Notes: generated from the sequence alone by a model not told the origin. A stretch of 64,000 nucleotides of DNA from Psettodes erumei (GCA_016785225.1 JAFBJZ010000881.1:1-64000); one strand, 5' to 3'. Positions 48,599-62,854 are shown, numbered from the stretch's first letter. Made by a program: numbers and translations.

Positions 48599-51500
48599 AT
48601 GGCGAGCACCGAGGACAAGGCGGCCAACAAGGAGAACGTGTCCAGTTGGAAGGACTCCATCTACAACCCGCGGACCGGGGAGCTGCTGGGTCGCACGGCC
48701 AGCAGCTGGGGTAAGGATCCCCGTTACACAGCAGTCAATTAGTGGCTTTGCTTTGACATTCACGGGGCTTATACGTAATCTGGTGTCTTCCTCTTTCCAG
48801 TGTCATAGCTGTGTGCCGCTTGAATATATAGCCCACTGTATATTTCTGTGTGTGGATGGATTAAAATGACTGCCATGTAGATGTTGGATTAGCTGAGGTG
48901 CCATCATAGGCCTACATGAAGGTGTAAAGGAGAAGCCTGTACCAAGAGGCTCACCAACATGAATGATGCTATATCAAAAGGTGTGCACCAGTCTCACTTT
49001 GCTGCATAGGCAGAAATAAGCAACCAGGTGATGATCAATCATACCAGCACATATTTTGTTTCAATACTGATCATCTTGATTAATAGGATTATCATGAAAT
49101 TGCTTTCACACTGCAGACCCCATCTGATAAAACCGCTCATTACCTAATCGTGTCAGAGGGAGTGTGCTACAGCATTCCTGGGCTGAATCTATAGCTGATC
49201 AGGCCATACATTTTATGTAATGATTCTCCAGTTATTTCCAGAGTGAGGTAGTGACACACCACCCTCCCTCCAGCAGCCGGCTCCTATAGGCTAGCGCGGG
49301 CTGTCAGGCTGCCTGGGCCCCTGTGCTGCTGTGCAGTGGGATGCTCCATTGCAGTTGCATGGCCGCCCACATTAGCATGCCTGTCAAGGTCAAATGGGAT
49401 TCCCTCTCTCCTCTTTCTCTCTCTTACACACACTAGGCAGGTGCATTGTGGGATACTGTTGGAGAGGAATGGGGGGGGGGGTGTACAGCAGGAGCAAGAG
49501 TCCATCCCTTTTTTGTCAGTCAACTTAGAGGGCATCTGTGCTGTGAAAGCCTGGATGGTGGTGAACCATTTTGAGTCAGATGTTTCCATAGCTATGCCCC
49601 CCCCCCTCGTTCTCCTCCTGCCATGGATAAATGAGGCAGGAGATGCTTTGAGCACTGCAGCACCATCCCTAAAACTTATGTGATTTAAAAGCAGAGGATC
49701 TCCAGTGAAAGCTGGTCCTACATTTTTCTAGAAGGGAGCAGCGTTTCCCTCTTGTTCCAAAATGGTCTCTCTCTCTCAAAGGGATAATACACTCAAATGC
49801 CCAATGATGAGAAAAGATGAAGAAAATCTGATGGCAATCGTCCAAGCCTGTGTGTGGTTAAAGCATGTAGTTAATTATACACGACCCCTCTCTGTTTCCT
49901 TCTCTTATTATGTCTCTTCTCTCTTTCTGTTCTATTTCTATAACATCCTCCAGCCCTCATCCTGTTGTTCTACTTGGTTTTCTACTGTTTCTTGGCTGGT
50001 ATGTTCGCCCTGACCATGTGGGTGATGCTGCTCACTCTGGATGACTATGTACCAAGGTACAGAGACCGCGTTCCCCATCCAGGTTAGTGTGTCTCAACGT
50101 TCGGTTTATACAGGGGAGGAATGGGGGCTTTCAGGTACTGTAACTGGCAGCATTTCTCTTTGAGACATTCATTATTCATCATCGCACCTGATGCTGTCAC
50201 AGTGATGCACTACATTACAGCTGCTTTTTGCATCGATCTGTTTATGAAGTCTCCTCCTGTGTGCTACTGGCAGTGCAGCTGGATGGAGAGTGTTTTCTGT
50301 CCAGGTGTAATCCGAGACGTGGCTGTGTTTCTCTTGTTGGGATCATTTGCAACTTTACTCTGTGTTTACTTCACCATACAGTATGTCTGGGTTGCAGGGC
50401 TGGTGATTCGTCCTAATTCACTGGATATCACGTTCAACAAATCTGACCCACTCAAGTATAACAAGTATGTCCAACACCTGGAGTCCTTCCTGCAAAGTGA
50501 GTGCACGCCCCCCCCCCAACACACAGATAACTAACTGATTGAAAGCTATTCCACTCTCCTCCTCCCAGATCTTTTTCCATTGATTCATGCCATATACCCG
50601 AATATACAGTATCTCATTTCATCACTCTCTCTTCCTCAGGATATAATGATACAGAGCAAGAGAAGAATGAGGACTGCCCTCAAGGAGAGTATTTTCTGCA
50701 GGACGACACTGAAGACATGACAAAGAAAGCTTGTCGCTTCAAGAGAGGCTCCCTGAGTTTTTGCTCTGGCCTTTCTGACACCAACTTTGGATATTCTGAG
50801 GGACAACCCTGCGTGCTACTGAAAATGAACAGGGTAACACCCAGTTTTTTTGACTGATCTGGTCTTCCCTCCCCTGTTCTGTTCATGAGCTTTAAAATGG
50901 TCTCTATCCATTGCAAATGTGCAATTTAGTCTTTTTACTCCCGCATCTTTCAACCTTGTCTTCCCTCTCTACTAGCTTCTAATCTACCATTTATTCAGTC
51001 CCCAAATAAAATGAGAAATTTGATTTGGTCTTGGTTCACCACATGGAGTTTCTCCATACAATCTCAATTTTTCCTGTTTCCCTCACTTCATAGATCATTG
51101 GCCTGAAGCCCCGTGGAAACCCCTTCATCAACTGCACAGTAAAAGTAAACATTTTTGTCCAGATAATACCTGTACCACCTGTATGTGTACTTTTTTTTAA
51201 TTTCTCTCATAAAATGCACTGATGACCACAACAGTCTCACTATTTTTTATGTTCATCTTTCTTTAATTTTTTTCCTTCTTTTTGCTTGTCTTTGATTTCT
51301 TTCTGCATGCTGTCACTGATGGCTTTAGGGTAAGAGACGTATGCAAATTATCAGGATAAGGCCAATAAGGGTGTTAGCACATTTTTATTATATAACAGGC
51401 CATTATGCAGGTGTCTCCAATCCCATCCTAGTGCCATTTTCAAGTTATTTTAATCCAATCTGCATAATTTTTAGTCACAAATGTCCTTTTACAGATTAAA

Positions 51501-52029
51501 GCAGAGCATGTCATGTTTTTGGCAACATCATTTAAATCTCTTTACCAGCAACAGTCACTGCTTTTCCTTTTTCATGTCCTGTCTGATGTGAGCTGGGAAA
51601 ATGTCTCATTTGATGCAGTATAATTTTACATAATGCGTTTTGTTTCCTATTAAATCCACAAGCATTAACGTATTTTCTCCTCTGTAGAAAGAAAACCCTG
51701 TTCAAATGCAATACTTCCCCAATGGGGGGCGCATTGATAAGAGTTACTTCCCCTACTATGGCAAGAAAGCTCATGTGAGTATTTACCCCTGTCAGATCAC
51801 GTCCGCATACATCCTCACGTTGACATATTATTGACAACTGGCTGTCTCTTCCCTGATGTAGGAGAATTACGTGCAGCCCCTCGTGGGTGTGAAGCTGCTG
51901 ATCAGCAAGGAGGAATACAACAAGGAGCTGTCAGTGGAATGCAGGGTAGAGGGCTCTGACATCCGCAACAACGACGAGAGGGATAAGTTCCTGGGCCGCG
52001 TCACCTTCAGGATCAAGGTGGTCGAGTAA
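48599..52029 (+). CDS. atp1b3: Na+/K+-ATPase subunit beta-3
   Basis: Seven exons join in frame to 279 residues, the same length as human ATP1B3: 48599-48710, 49954-50082, 50398-50496, 50640-50833, 51094-51144, 51688-51774, 51862-52029. It is the single-pass type II glycoprotein partner needed for folding and surface delivery of the Na/K pump alpha subunit. A cytoplasmic N-terminus (MASTEDKAANKENVSSWKDS) precedes one membrane helix at about residues 38-64. The ectodomain has six cysteines in beta-subunit spacing and N-glycosylation sites NKS, NDT and NCT. It contains the family motifs YFPYYGKK and ends in an immunoglobulin-like strand region (FRIKVVE). The first intron is about 1.2 kb and the rest are short. 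Teleosts often have atp1b3a and atp1b3b; which one this is cannot be decided here. Confidence 0.95.
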
Positions 52030-52340
52030 AAGAGAAGACGGCTGGTAAAGGGATATCCGGTGCAGAGGCTGCCCACGTTTGCTAAGGATTTATGTTTAAA
52101 GATTTTTTTTTTTTTAAAGGAAGGAAGGGTCATATAGGTCACAAAGGCTACATTTTGGGCTGTGGCCAATATGCTTGAGTGCAGATTAGTTTGGCTTCAG
52201 GTTGAAGAGCCAGTTAGAGATATCGAATGTTGCTTTGATGACATTTGTGACCCCCCCTTTCCTTCATGATTCCTTCCTGACCTTTTCAAAGATCCCCAGA
52301 ACAAAACCCAGGCTCTGCTCCTGACTATCCATTCATCCTA

Positions 52341-52370
52341 TCATTCATCCTTCATTCATTCATTCATTCA
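52341..52370 (+). repeat. (ATTC)n tetranucleotide repeat
   Basis: Seven near-perfect CATT units in the atp1b3 3' UTR region. Confidence 0.85.
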
Positions 52371-52867
52371 CCTGATGCACTGTTCATTCCTCACTCAGTT
52401 TAGTTTAGTTGTTTTTCTTTTAGTATTGATGTGATTAGCTAACTTATAGCCATTGCAACCAAGCCATTTGGAGCTATTGTGTAGTTGCGGATACAAAACT
52501 TTCTTTTTGTTGTTGTTGTTTTTTTTTCTTAGATTTTCCTGCTGTCAGGAAGAGAGTGTCATTTTCATCTCTCCAAAATGTATGAACGACTGTATAATCG
52601 CTGATGTTGAGAGGATTTTTATCTTGCTGTATAGTATAATTGAGAAAGTAGAACATTTCCGACACATCTGCGGAGTACTCACATTGTCACATCACAAAGA
52701 CTTCATAGGAACGTACCTTGATAATCAAGTATAGCCACTGTATCCCTGTATATGAAATGCCAATTACAAAAGTCCCTTTCTACATATAAATACATTGTGA
52801 TCCATATTTAGGGAATTATAGATAGATCTTTGTGTTGTGGTCTACATGGCCACAACCCAGTCTTGTG

Positions 52868-52914
52868 CTGTCTGTCTGTCTGTCTGCATGTCTGTCTGTC
52901 TGTCTGTCTGTCTG
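52868..52914 (+). repeat. (CTGT)n tetranucleotide repeat
   Basis: About eleven CTGT units with one GCATG interruption, downstream of atp1b3. Confidence 0.95.
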
Positions 52915-53109
52915 CCCGTCTTCCTGTTTACTCACCTCTCCACTGCAATAGCCAATGTGTGGGTGAGCCGTCCAGGACTAGATGTGAGTTGTCTCGCTTC
53001 GCCTTGCGGGGTGCTGCATATTGATGGTGGCTGCGGCGACACACACACACAGAAGGTACAGTGTAAAAACTGCTTTCAAGGGGGAGAGGTGCTGGAAAAG
53101 CGTTGCAAA

Positions 53110-53484
53110 AATAAAGAGTTCACTGTAACTATGTACTGTATATCTTTACGTGATCTGTATATCTATCTGGGTCTCAAAGATTGTTTGTTAGTTTTCTCTC
53201 TTCTTCAGCCTGTTGATCTGATTGTCTGCCAATCTACTATTACTCTTCAATGTATATATATATACACACACTAGCTACCATATTTACTTAATTCACATTG
53301 TATTTTTGTCACAAAACACAATGTCTGTGCACTGTAAAGAAATAATTTAAGCAAAGATTTACAGGAAATTATCTTATTCAAAGCTATGTTTACACAGTCT
53401 TAAAAGGAACCCGCATTTGAAAGAACAACTTGTAACATCTCTTCAGGGTGCCTTAAGACCTGATGAAATAAATTGTGGAATAAA
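53110..53484 (+). terminator. Candidate polyadenylation signals of atp1b3
   Basis: AATAAA at 53110-53115, 53467-53472 and 53479-53484, 1.1 to 1.5 kb past the stop codon. The last two are clustered, which favours them as the distal end. Confidence 0.4.
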
Positions 53485-53499
53485 AGTGATTTTGAAGTA

Positions 53500-55740
53500 A
53501 AACAAAAAGTCTACTTTTTAAAAGTCATTTCTGAATTGGGCTGTAGCTGTTGACAGTGGGGTGACATGTATTCAGGGACTCAAAATACTAACATGGAAAT
53601 CTAAAAACGGCTCTCTACAAACGTCTTGCGTTCAAATACTACACTAAAATAAAACTACAGAAGCAAAACATACCAACATCATGAGCTCTGTGACTGAAAA
53701 AAAATAAAACAGGCAAGGGCCAGGGGAAGCTACACAAGAAAAGAAGAAAGAAGGGAGATTAAAAAAGTTCAACATAAATCCTGAGACAATCTGGCAGGTG
53801 AATTTTTACTTGGTGACTAATTGGTGATTAGGTGCAGGTGTGGTGAGTGCAGCGGTGGGAACCGGAACAGCGGGAGGAAGTGAAGCTGGAGTCCATGAGT
53901 GAGTGACATACAAAATTAAACAGGAAGTGAGTGCATTCAGTCTTGCTAGGTTGCCACAGCTGGATGTTTCTGTTTCGTGTTTATTCTGAAATATTACACA
54001 ATTTTACCTTTCTTGGGTCCAAAACAATTATTTCAAAATTTGAACCCATCTGAAAATCTCTTTAAACACACATTGTATACTGTGTAACTATGCGTGCTTT
54101 TCGAATGCTCATACACAAGAATTTGAACTCAGAGCTGTTGATACTCTACAACTGGACAGTGGAGAGAAACCAGACAGACTGTGTGAGTCTGCCGAGATTG
54201 CGCTTAGGTCATCTTTCGCCATGAATCTGGAATCATTCAATCACGTTCCCTCCCTCACTGTAGCGGAAATCTGCTGCCACACGAGGGGGCCAGAAACACG
54301 CTGTCAGTGGAAGTGTGGCTCAGTCGTGACGCTGCCAGAAAGAGCAGCACAGTTGCAGAGAAAACCACCGAGGACGGTTACTGAGGCATTTTACATTTCC
54401 CATTTGTGTATCTTGTGGGTGGGGTTTTCCGGCTACACAAATCGATGTGGACAATTCCACACAATTAAACATGCCACTGGTTTCCACAATATTTAGTTAC
54501 AGCTGATGGGAAATAAGCTTGGTGGTTAGATGCTGAGATTTGTTTTCCATTTCGCTTCCACTAGACGTCCAAAGCGTGTCTGTCAAAAAAGGAGTCATTA
54601 AATTAGACAATAATAACATATGTTGTAGCTTTATTTTGTAGCAAAGTTCTTGGCATGAGTAAGAGAGACTTTGGTTACTAGTTGTGTCGGGTTGTTTGAC
54701 CCCAGCGTGCCTGCCTACAAGTAAAGTCTAATTATTAAGATGTTTACTAGAACATAAACTGCAGCATAGACACTCTGCAAGCTTGTACCTGTAGCTTTGC
54801 CCGCAGAGATTGCACTGGCTGTAGAAATCAGAATATATAGAGTCAGCATTAAAAGAGGCCTGATCACACCTGTCTGCTCTTATTTTACAGCGGCTCAAAC
54901 AGTGCCCTGAGGCAGCAGCAGCTCTGTCCTTCACTGCCAACAGTAGTCTCTACCTAAGTCCTGCTATATGTGACATAATCTCCCGGGGTTTAGCTGGAGC
55001 AAGAATTCACCTTGGTGTGTCCTAAGCTCTCACCGACTTTGAGTGGTGTGATGAGGAAAAAGAAAATACAGAATGGATATTTTCATCTGTCCGTTTCTCA
55101 TACCCAAACAAGTGGGCTAAAGTAGATTGGAAAATGTTGTAAATATAGGACCGACTGAAGTTTGAGCGGGGAAAGGTCACTCACGAATGATTGTACCTCT
55201 GTTTATGTCGTTGTTTAAATGTTGTCCTCTCTTATCTGACAAATATTTGCAATAAAAAAACACGACATGCAATATTAGGATTGTCCATTCTTTCTACAAA
55301 AAAGTGTAAAGTAATCAGTGTAACTGCTCATTTCTGCTAAGATCCTTCACTGGCTGGTAACACTGAGATGCTTCAGAAACCTGAGGGGCTTTGAGGCTGA
55401 TCTGGGCAAAGACGGTACGTGAGGATAACGCTGGTTATCGCCTTATCAGCTAAGAGTTGAACTTGCCAAGTTGTGGTGACCTGAGGCACATCCTGGCTGC
55501 GGTCAGCAGCCTGATAGGGATTACTGCAGCTGATATTTTTAGATTTTACTCCAGAGTCGCCAGCAGCACGTTCTCTGTGGTTATATATAGCCCGGACACT
55601 ATGCGTAGCATGGCACAATTTGGGACGTTCTCTGACGCTGCCGGTGGATGTCCTCATAAAGTGTTGTCATCCTACTGCTATAGATGTACTGAGACAAACA
55701 CATAAATATTCATAGTCACTGAAACAACACACATTTAAAA
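53500..55740. other. Interval between the 3' ends of atp1b3 and grk7
   Basis: No gene seen. Open frames at 54221-54496 and 55457-55705 (plus strand) encode products without recognisable composition or splice partners. A non-repetitive block at about 54740-54960 differs from the AT-rich background and could be conserved non-coding DNA. No transposon ends were recognised. Confidence 0.45.
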
Positions 55741-55747
55741 GACATAT

Positions 55748-57052
55748 TTCTTTAATTTATTCACATGATTCAAGATTCAAGGAAATGTCTGCTTTACATC
55801 TGGCATTTCTATAGTAGCAATTCCTCTCCTTTTTTAATTACAAGTACATGTATCATATATTTATATTATATTAACAATTAACTCATTGTAAAAACTCCAC
55901 TCTGCCCACAAAGTAATTACCCTGAGACAAATGAACAAGAAAAAACATTTTTTTTATTTTGAACTACCCCAAGTCTTCATATTCAGCCTAAATGGGATCT
56001 TTTTCAGGATCTGGCTAGTTTGAGTTATCCACATCTCGTCTCAAACTAAGAAAAGAGCCCTGAAGTCTCACGGTGTGTCAGGGCCATGGACAGGGCAACC
56101 TGCACATTCCTAGCACAGGAATTTATTGCCCAACTCCTCTAAATTTTTCTCTTCCATATGTAGCAGTGAGCAGCGGTTCATCTCTCTCCCAGCAATCCAG
56201 GGCTAAAAGAAACATCCACTTCCCATGACGGTCAGCCCCATAGCACCAGCAGTAGGGGGATTTTGCGAAGAGGTGTTCAGTAATCTTCATTTTGTTTAAA
56301 ACAAATACTAAATGTTAAATTACTTACATCTTTCCCTTTCTCTCTGTGCATAGATAATATATTTCTTTATGTACAATACATACAGATGCAGCAATTGCTT
56401 TTTATGTTTTTTTTAAAAATAATTTTGATATAAAACTAAAATGTTGGGCAGAAGGAAAACCACCTGGATGTAAATGCGGTGATCAGATCACAGCATATAA
56501 TACTGAATACTGCTATCGCTGCCACGTGTGGTTAAAAAGCACTTTTCATTGTAGAAATAGTGTGACCATATGATGGCATCAACAAAGGGCCTACAAGGGT
56601 GGGGGACTGCTTTAAATGCTAAAGGAATGCTGAAACGGCATTGCTTCAGCAGATAATTCTACTGCAAATGCAGTTAGTTTTGGTTTCAGACCGTTTCTTA
56701 ATAAAGTAATATATTATTTCTGGCACAAAGGCCTTTCATTTACTCTTCTAACACAAGTATCTTAAGTAAAGTGGTTGTAAAAATGTATTCCTAGTCATTT
56801 ATGGTCTGAGTTGTGGCAAGTCTATATGATTAGATACAAATATTTGCAAGAGAAGCTACAAACCAGAGAGATGATGCTCAAAACACATCATCACATCTTC
56901 CATATTTTACTGAACCTTGCCTTGAACACAGTTGATCTTTAAACCATGAGCATCCTCGTTCTCAACAGAGATGCTGATGCTGTGCACCTGACCGAGAAAA
57001 AAACAAAGCATTGAGCATTAATACTGGTATGCAATGTCAAACATGTGGCTTC
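55748..57052 (-). other. Presumed grk7 3' UTR with polyadenylation signals
   Basis: AT-rich sequence after the grk7 stop. Minus-strand AATAAA hexamers lie at 55953-55958 and 55756-55761, giving a 3' UTR of about 1.1 or 1.3 kb. Confidence 0.45.
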
Positions 57053-60000
57053 TCACAGCAATATACACGTGCCCGACTTCTTTTCATCATCAACATCTCC
57101 TCCTCCTCCTTCTTTCCTGTTGGGGTCATTGAGCTCATCAAACAGTCCAGTTTCAATCATCTCCTGCTGCCAAGGAATGGGCACGGCTCCAGTGCCAAAC
57201 TCCCGGAAGAATTTTTCATCCTTGGCGTCAAACTCAATGCCCTTGATCTCAGAGAACTCAGCAATGTCCCCAGTGTCCTTGGCATAGACAACGTTGGGCT
57301 TGGGCGTCCAAGGAGGATCCACCAGCCCAGCCTCTAGACGAGGGAAGTTGATGGTCTTGAACCACGGGTGTTTCCTAGGATCCTCCATGTTGTTCCTAAT
57401 GGAAATGAAATACATTTTTTACTTCTTCATCACACTTGCAGCATCAGATTTTATGAAATACAAACAAAGTGGTCACACATTTCGTTTACTTTTGAGGTAA
57501 AGGTTTTCTCGCCTTGGTGTTGCCTTTACTCAGCCAGTCTATTCCAAATAACCTTGTTATTCAAACTCAGCTAACATCCATTGCACCAGGATACCAGTGA
57601 ATTTCCTACTGACAAAAATTGGTCCCAGATTATATATGGAATACATTTTAAATGAAAAAGTTCCAATAAACCAAAAGCTGGCATAGGATGTTTCAAAAAT
57701 TCTGATTCACTAAGCCATGTGACTTACTCAAAACTATACAGATTACAAGAACCTCTTACTTCATGCCCAAGCGATCCTCAATTTTCTTCACGAGGAACTG
57801 CTGGACGATGTCCTTGGTGGTAGCATCAAAGCACTTGTGCTCCCACTTGGGCTCCTCGTTGATAATGCGACGCTGCACCTCCTCCTTCTCCACCTTCTCC
57901 TTCTTGGCATCAGGGCCTTTGAAAGGTGTGTAGCCAGCCACCATCTCATAGATACTGCAGCCCAGGGCCCACCAGTCCACTGATGTCCTGTACGGAGTTT
58001 TGGTCAGGAGCTCAGGGGCCATGTATGCTCCAGTACCAGCCTGGAGAAGGGAGAGGAGGTCGGTTTAGAAAGTTTGAGATCTCCACCCTGATAAAACTGC
58101 GTCCTGTGGATGACAGCAATAAATGTACAGTCTTGAAAAATTAACAGATTTATGTGACAGTGCAGCAACATGGACACCGGAAACAGCATGGCTGTGTTTA
58201 CTGAAAAGACATAAAGATAAGACAGAGTGTCTCGTGGAAAGACAGACTTGTAAAAAAATGTTTTGCATAAATGAGAGACATTACCTTCATAAACCCACAT
58301 AGACAAGTGTTACATAGATGACTCTCTCTCTTGAACTTTCACCTTTTCCTCTCTAGCCTACTCTCTCCCTGCTGCTCTGCCCCCCCCCGTATGACCTCAC
58401 CTGCAGCCTCGGACCAGGAGCTTAATCCTAATGCTAATCCTACTACCTGTCAAGAGTCATGTGCGTCTGTACACTGACAGAGTTGTACAGAGTTGTCCTC
58501 TTACATAAAGGCTGTCCATGTCTGAATGGTATAGCCACCAGCAGAAATATGTAACAGCAAGAACACAGCCGTGCCTCCGATGCATAACTAATGCACATGC
58601 TGCAGACCGGCATAGAGCCTAGAGCTTTCTTTTTCAGATGATCTGTAGATTGGCACAGGTGAGGTGTTAGACATGTATTACAAGTACTTTAGGATGCACT
58701 GTTCTTTCATAGCCACACCTAAAAGAAATTGAGAAATTTTTTTTTGTTCAGCTTGAACTGTTAAACTGTCAAAAAATGTTTAGATCTTTTTTCTGTTGCA
58801 TAGCAGACTATGATCACTGAACATGTCTGGAAATTCCATACCTGATCTTGACTCTTTCAGTGTGACATGACTTGGCCATGGATATGTGCCTGGGTAGGCC
58901 TTTCTGATTGATTAGTGAAGGCATGATGCTACAACTTCATTGACCAAACGTAAGCAGGTTTGCATGAAAAAAACTCACGTCACCTCGTGTGCAAATTCTA
59001 TGCAAAATGGATTACATTTATCCTTTATGATTTTCAACCTCTTGTGTTTTTGATAACTATGTATTGCTCATCTAAAAATGTTAATGTGTTGGTAATAAGT
59101 TTAACTTACAAATAAAATTAACACTAAACACTCTTGCCAGTCAAAGGGGTAAAAAGGAGTAATTCTTAATTAATCACATTTTATCCATGAAAAGAACAGA
59201 TCTCTATATATTTATCAACTTGGGTTAAAGTCACCTTGTTTGCCAACTAACATGTCTGAACATACTCAGCATAACTTTTTACCTGCATCTGTCAATCCAG
59301 TCAGGGACAGACTTGTGTAATGCTAACTAAGAGGATTAAGGGACCAAAGCCAGCCTTGCCTATAGGTTAGCCCAGTTACTTTGGCTGGCTGAGGAGCATC
59401 AGAGTACTGGATAATGAGCTTACTGGACTTTCATAGAGCTGAAAGCTTACTCTTTGCTACTGCAAGTAAGTCCTGAAGATACCCTGCTGCAAACTTCTCC
59501 CATCTATTTTTCAGGTAATCCATAGGTTAGAACAGGTGTTGTATAATAATCTGGGGGGTTTTATGAGGAAAAAATGGGAGAAATGTTGTTTGCAAAAAAT
59601 GTTGTGGAGGTTCTTCTGTCAGTAAATCTATAAGGGTCATGCCCTACCTATATAATGCATATTTTTGTCTGGATATTACTCATCGTTACAGCTCAGTGTT
59701 TGATCTGATGGTCTACCATCATGCTCTGTCACACTGGAAACCTTTTGATTTGCACATTGACAAGTGATCCTCAGTTACATTCGATGCAAGACCCCACCCC
59801 CCACACACCCTGTGCAACCCACATGGTGTAACATCAAGCTCAAGTTGAACTTACAATTGACATGGTATTTTTTCCTCAAGGCAAGAAGAACAGTTACAAG
59901 ATGCAGGGTTTGTGAACTGCTGTGGGTAAAAACTGTAGCACAACTTTCTTAAATTACCACCCAAACCTCTGCTAAAAATTTACTGACAAAACCCTATTTG

Positions 60001-62854
60001 ACTGATACTTTAACCAGCACTGGACCTCAAAGGTCTCAAACATAGCCCCTACACAAAATGGTGCCCTATAAATGGCCAGGGTATAATCTGAGTGCTAAAG
60101 GATCAAATGAGTTATATAATGGATTCAGAGACTCTCATTGCACAGATCTTAAAGCAATCCAGTAATCCCTATCCGGATTTAAAGTAAAAACCCCAACAAG
60201 ATTGCCAGCCTGTCCAAGATACAGAGTTCAGTTTTTAGCTCCAACCCTTATCTGCAGATAAATGAAGACAGACTGGGTGGAGCTGAGGGACCAGAGGTGC
60301 AGTGCTGGTGTGGGTATGTGCAGTCTTAACCTTAGCCCAACCATGTAGATGATGACTAAAAACATGCTGATTTAAAGATCAGCTACACAGAAGGAGGTTT
60401 CCTTCCTGCCCTTTGGTGTGGGCGATTTGGAAGACTTTGAATAACAGATGAGGAGCCCCTTTTGGATAGACGTCTTTCATCATGATGCAGTCTTGCTATG
60501 ATTCCTGTTACCATCGCCAACACTGAGAATGCAACTTGGTGTACTTCATTGGCATTGGCATTTGCCATTTCATTGTTGTGTGTGCATCAACTCACCATCT
60601 GGGTGACACTCTTCCCTGGAGCAATCTCTATGGCCAGACCCAAATCTGAAAGTCGGCACTGGCCAAAGCTATCCAGCAACACGTTCTCTGGCTTCATATC
60701 ACGGTATATGATATCCATGGCATGCAGATGCAGAATGCCGGTGGTGATCTGCGCTGTGTAGTGGATGACACGCTTCATCTCGATGCCCTTGTCCACACCC
60801 TTGCCATCATAGCCTATGTTGTAAATGTGGTACTTGAGGTCTCCTCCATTCATCAGGGTCATGACAAGGCACAGATGGGTCTTGGTGTCATAAGCATAGG
60901 CCAAGTTCACCAGAAACAGGCTGTTAACCTTCTCCAAGATCTTCTTCTCCAACAGGGCCATCTTCTCGCCACCCTTCTTCTTCAGTCGCTTTTTACACAG
61001 CTTCTTGCAGGCATACATCTGGCCTGTGTTCTTCACCTGCACAGCACATACCTGGGGAAAGACAAATTAGTTAGAACATTCATACTGAAACACTTGTTAG
61101 ACTAAAGGCAAGAAAATTGCATGGTTCCAGAAGTCCACCTTGCCTGACCCTTGCCAGCTGCGTCTTGGCAGTCAGAATGACATCTGTTTCACTCATATAG
61201 TTGTTTGTTCAGTTTTTTAAAGAAGAAAATGCAGCAGTATGTGATACATAACGCTCATTTACATCTTTAAGTAAGCATTTACCTCTGGTATCATTTCTTC
61301 TCTATAGAAAGAGAGTATCAAAGATCTTTTGTCAAATTGCTTGATCCACTGTTTCAACCACTGTCTATGTGCTGCTTAAAAAAAACAGTATTTTACAGTC
61401 AGAGCAGATCCAGGAAAGGGCAAAGCAGCAGACTTTACCTAGTTTTACTTGACATTATGCTGTTACACAACACTACTGTAGTTTTTTCTCAGTGTTTATT
61501 TTTTTACACTTCTGGCATTGTATTTAATTACAAAAGTTTGGCTAACTCAGGTTTGTTGCTAAGAGCTTGACTCAGTAAAGGGGTTGCTCAAGGGTCGATT
61601 GTGGGTACTGTTTTTTTCCTAATGTATCATTAAAGATTTTTGGGTTGTTTTTTTTAAAACTTAGATTACATGATATCACATGACCCTATCAGCCATTAGC
61701 AGACAACAATGTCCCTCTGATTTCCCTCAGGCACCTTCCAAGGTTATTCAAACCTTTTAAATGACATGATTATTACAGCAATGTATCATTCACAAGAATT
61801 CACTGCGCTTTTCTGTTCTGACAGTTTCATAGTTACTTCCTGCAGAAATTTAGGCATCTTTATATGTTTACATAGGAATTTGTCTTTTAAAACTGAGAAC
61901 CTTGAAACAATTTTACTATTGAAAGATGTTGCTGTTTAAAAAAAATCCAGCTATACCTGTATGCCACATAATTTCATGGTCACCTTGAGACAAGGTAAAT
62001 CCTCAATATTATGTAAGGAGGGATCTCTTGTCCCAGAATATCCTTTTGTAATGCATCACAGCCAATACACTCAACTGCAGCACCATGTAGTCATCTTGCA
62101 GTTTTAGCAGACATTATAAAAATCTGAAGGTAATTCACAGTTTCTTTTAATATTGATGAATTATCATTCCCAAAGAGTCTGGGGATACTTGTGCAACCAA
62201 AATCAGTTGTAAAGATACATTACACATATTTTAACTGTCGTGTAGTTGCATGCTTACCTCTCCGAAGCCTCCTTTTCCCAGAGTTCTGAACTCATAGAAG
62301 TATTTGTCACTGATGGGCTGTTTCTCATACTCTTTCCACTGGAGGAATTTATCAAAGAATGGGCTGGCCTGGTAATCTGTGAAGGGTTTGCCTTTCAGAT
62401 ATTCTCTTACACCTTCCCTGACTTTGTTTTTCATCACCTCCTCAAAATTTGCATCTGTCACTGACTTGCATTTGTCTGCAGCCTCCCCAGTAAGAAATGA
62501 CAAGAAGGACTTGGAGTCAGCCTTGCAGTACTTGTTGATGAGGTTTTGGCGTGCCTTGTCTTTTGTTGCACCTTCAGCCAGGTCCCAGTCATACAGCTCA
62601 TCCAGGAATTCGACAGCACGCTTAAAGTCAGCGTTATTTGCCAGGAAGTCACGGAAAAACTTTTTGCCGATAGGCTGATTTTCACAAAGTGATGTAAAGT
62701 CCTTGTCAATGGAAGCTCGTACTGAAGCGCATTGGTCAGGCTTGGGGAGAGACAGGCTGCGACGGCGCTTTTTCATCTCCTTGTCATCACCACCCTGGGC
62801 TTTTAGGTAGGCCGTGTTGGCCACCAGGTTATCCAATCCCCCCATGTCACACAT
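57053..62854 (-). CDS. grk7: G protein-coupled receptor kinase 7 (cone opsin kinase)
   Basis: Four exons join in frame to 558 residues (human 553): 62258-62854, 60596-61051, 57760-58040, 57053-57395. It phosphorylates light-activated cone opsins so arrestin can bind, ending the photoresponse; it acts on cone outer-segment membranes. The N-terminal MCDMGGLDNLVANTAYLKAQ is the receptor-docking helix. The RGS-homology domain covers about 55-180, followed by the AGC kinase domain with GKGGFGE, YACKK, catalytic YRDMKPEN, DLG in place of DFG (as in other visual GRKs), and AGTGAYMAPE. An AGC tail (FSEIKGIEFDAKD) follows. The protein ends CILL, a CaaX box ending in Leu that predicts geranylgeranylation. 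The four-exon structure matches GRK7. It is convergent with atp1b3, next to it as in human. Teleosts have grk7a and grk7b; the copy is not assigned. Confidence 0.95.

Noticed and set aside
54221..54496. 91-codon open frame
   Set aside because: No recognisable protein features, no partner exon.
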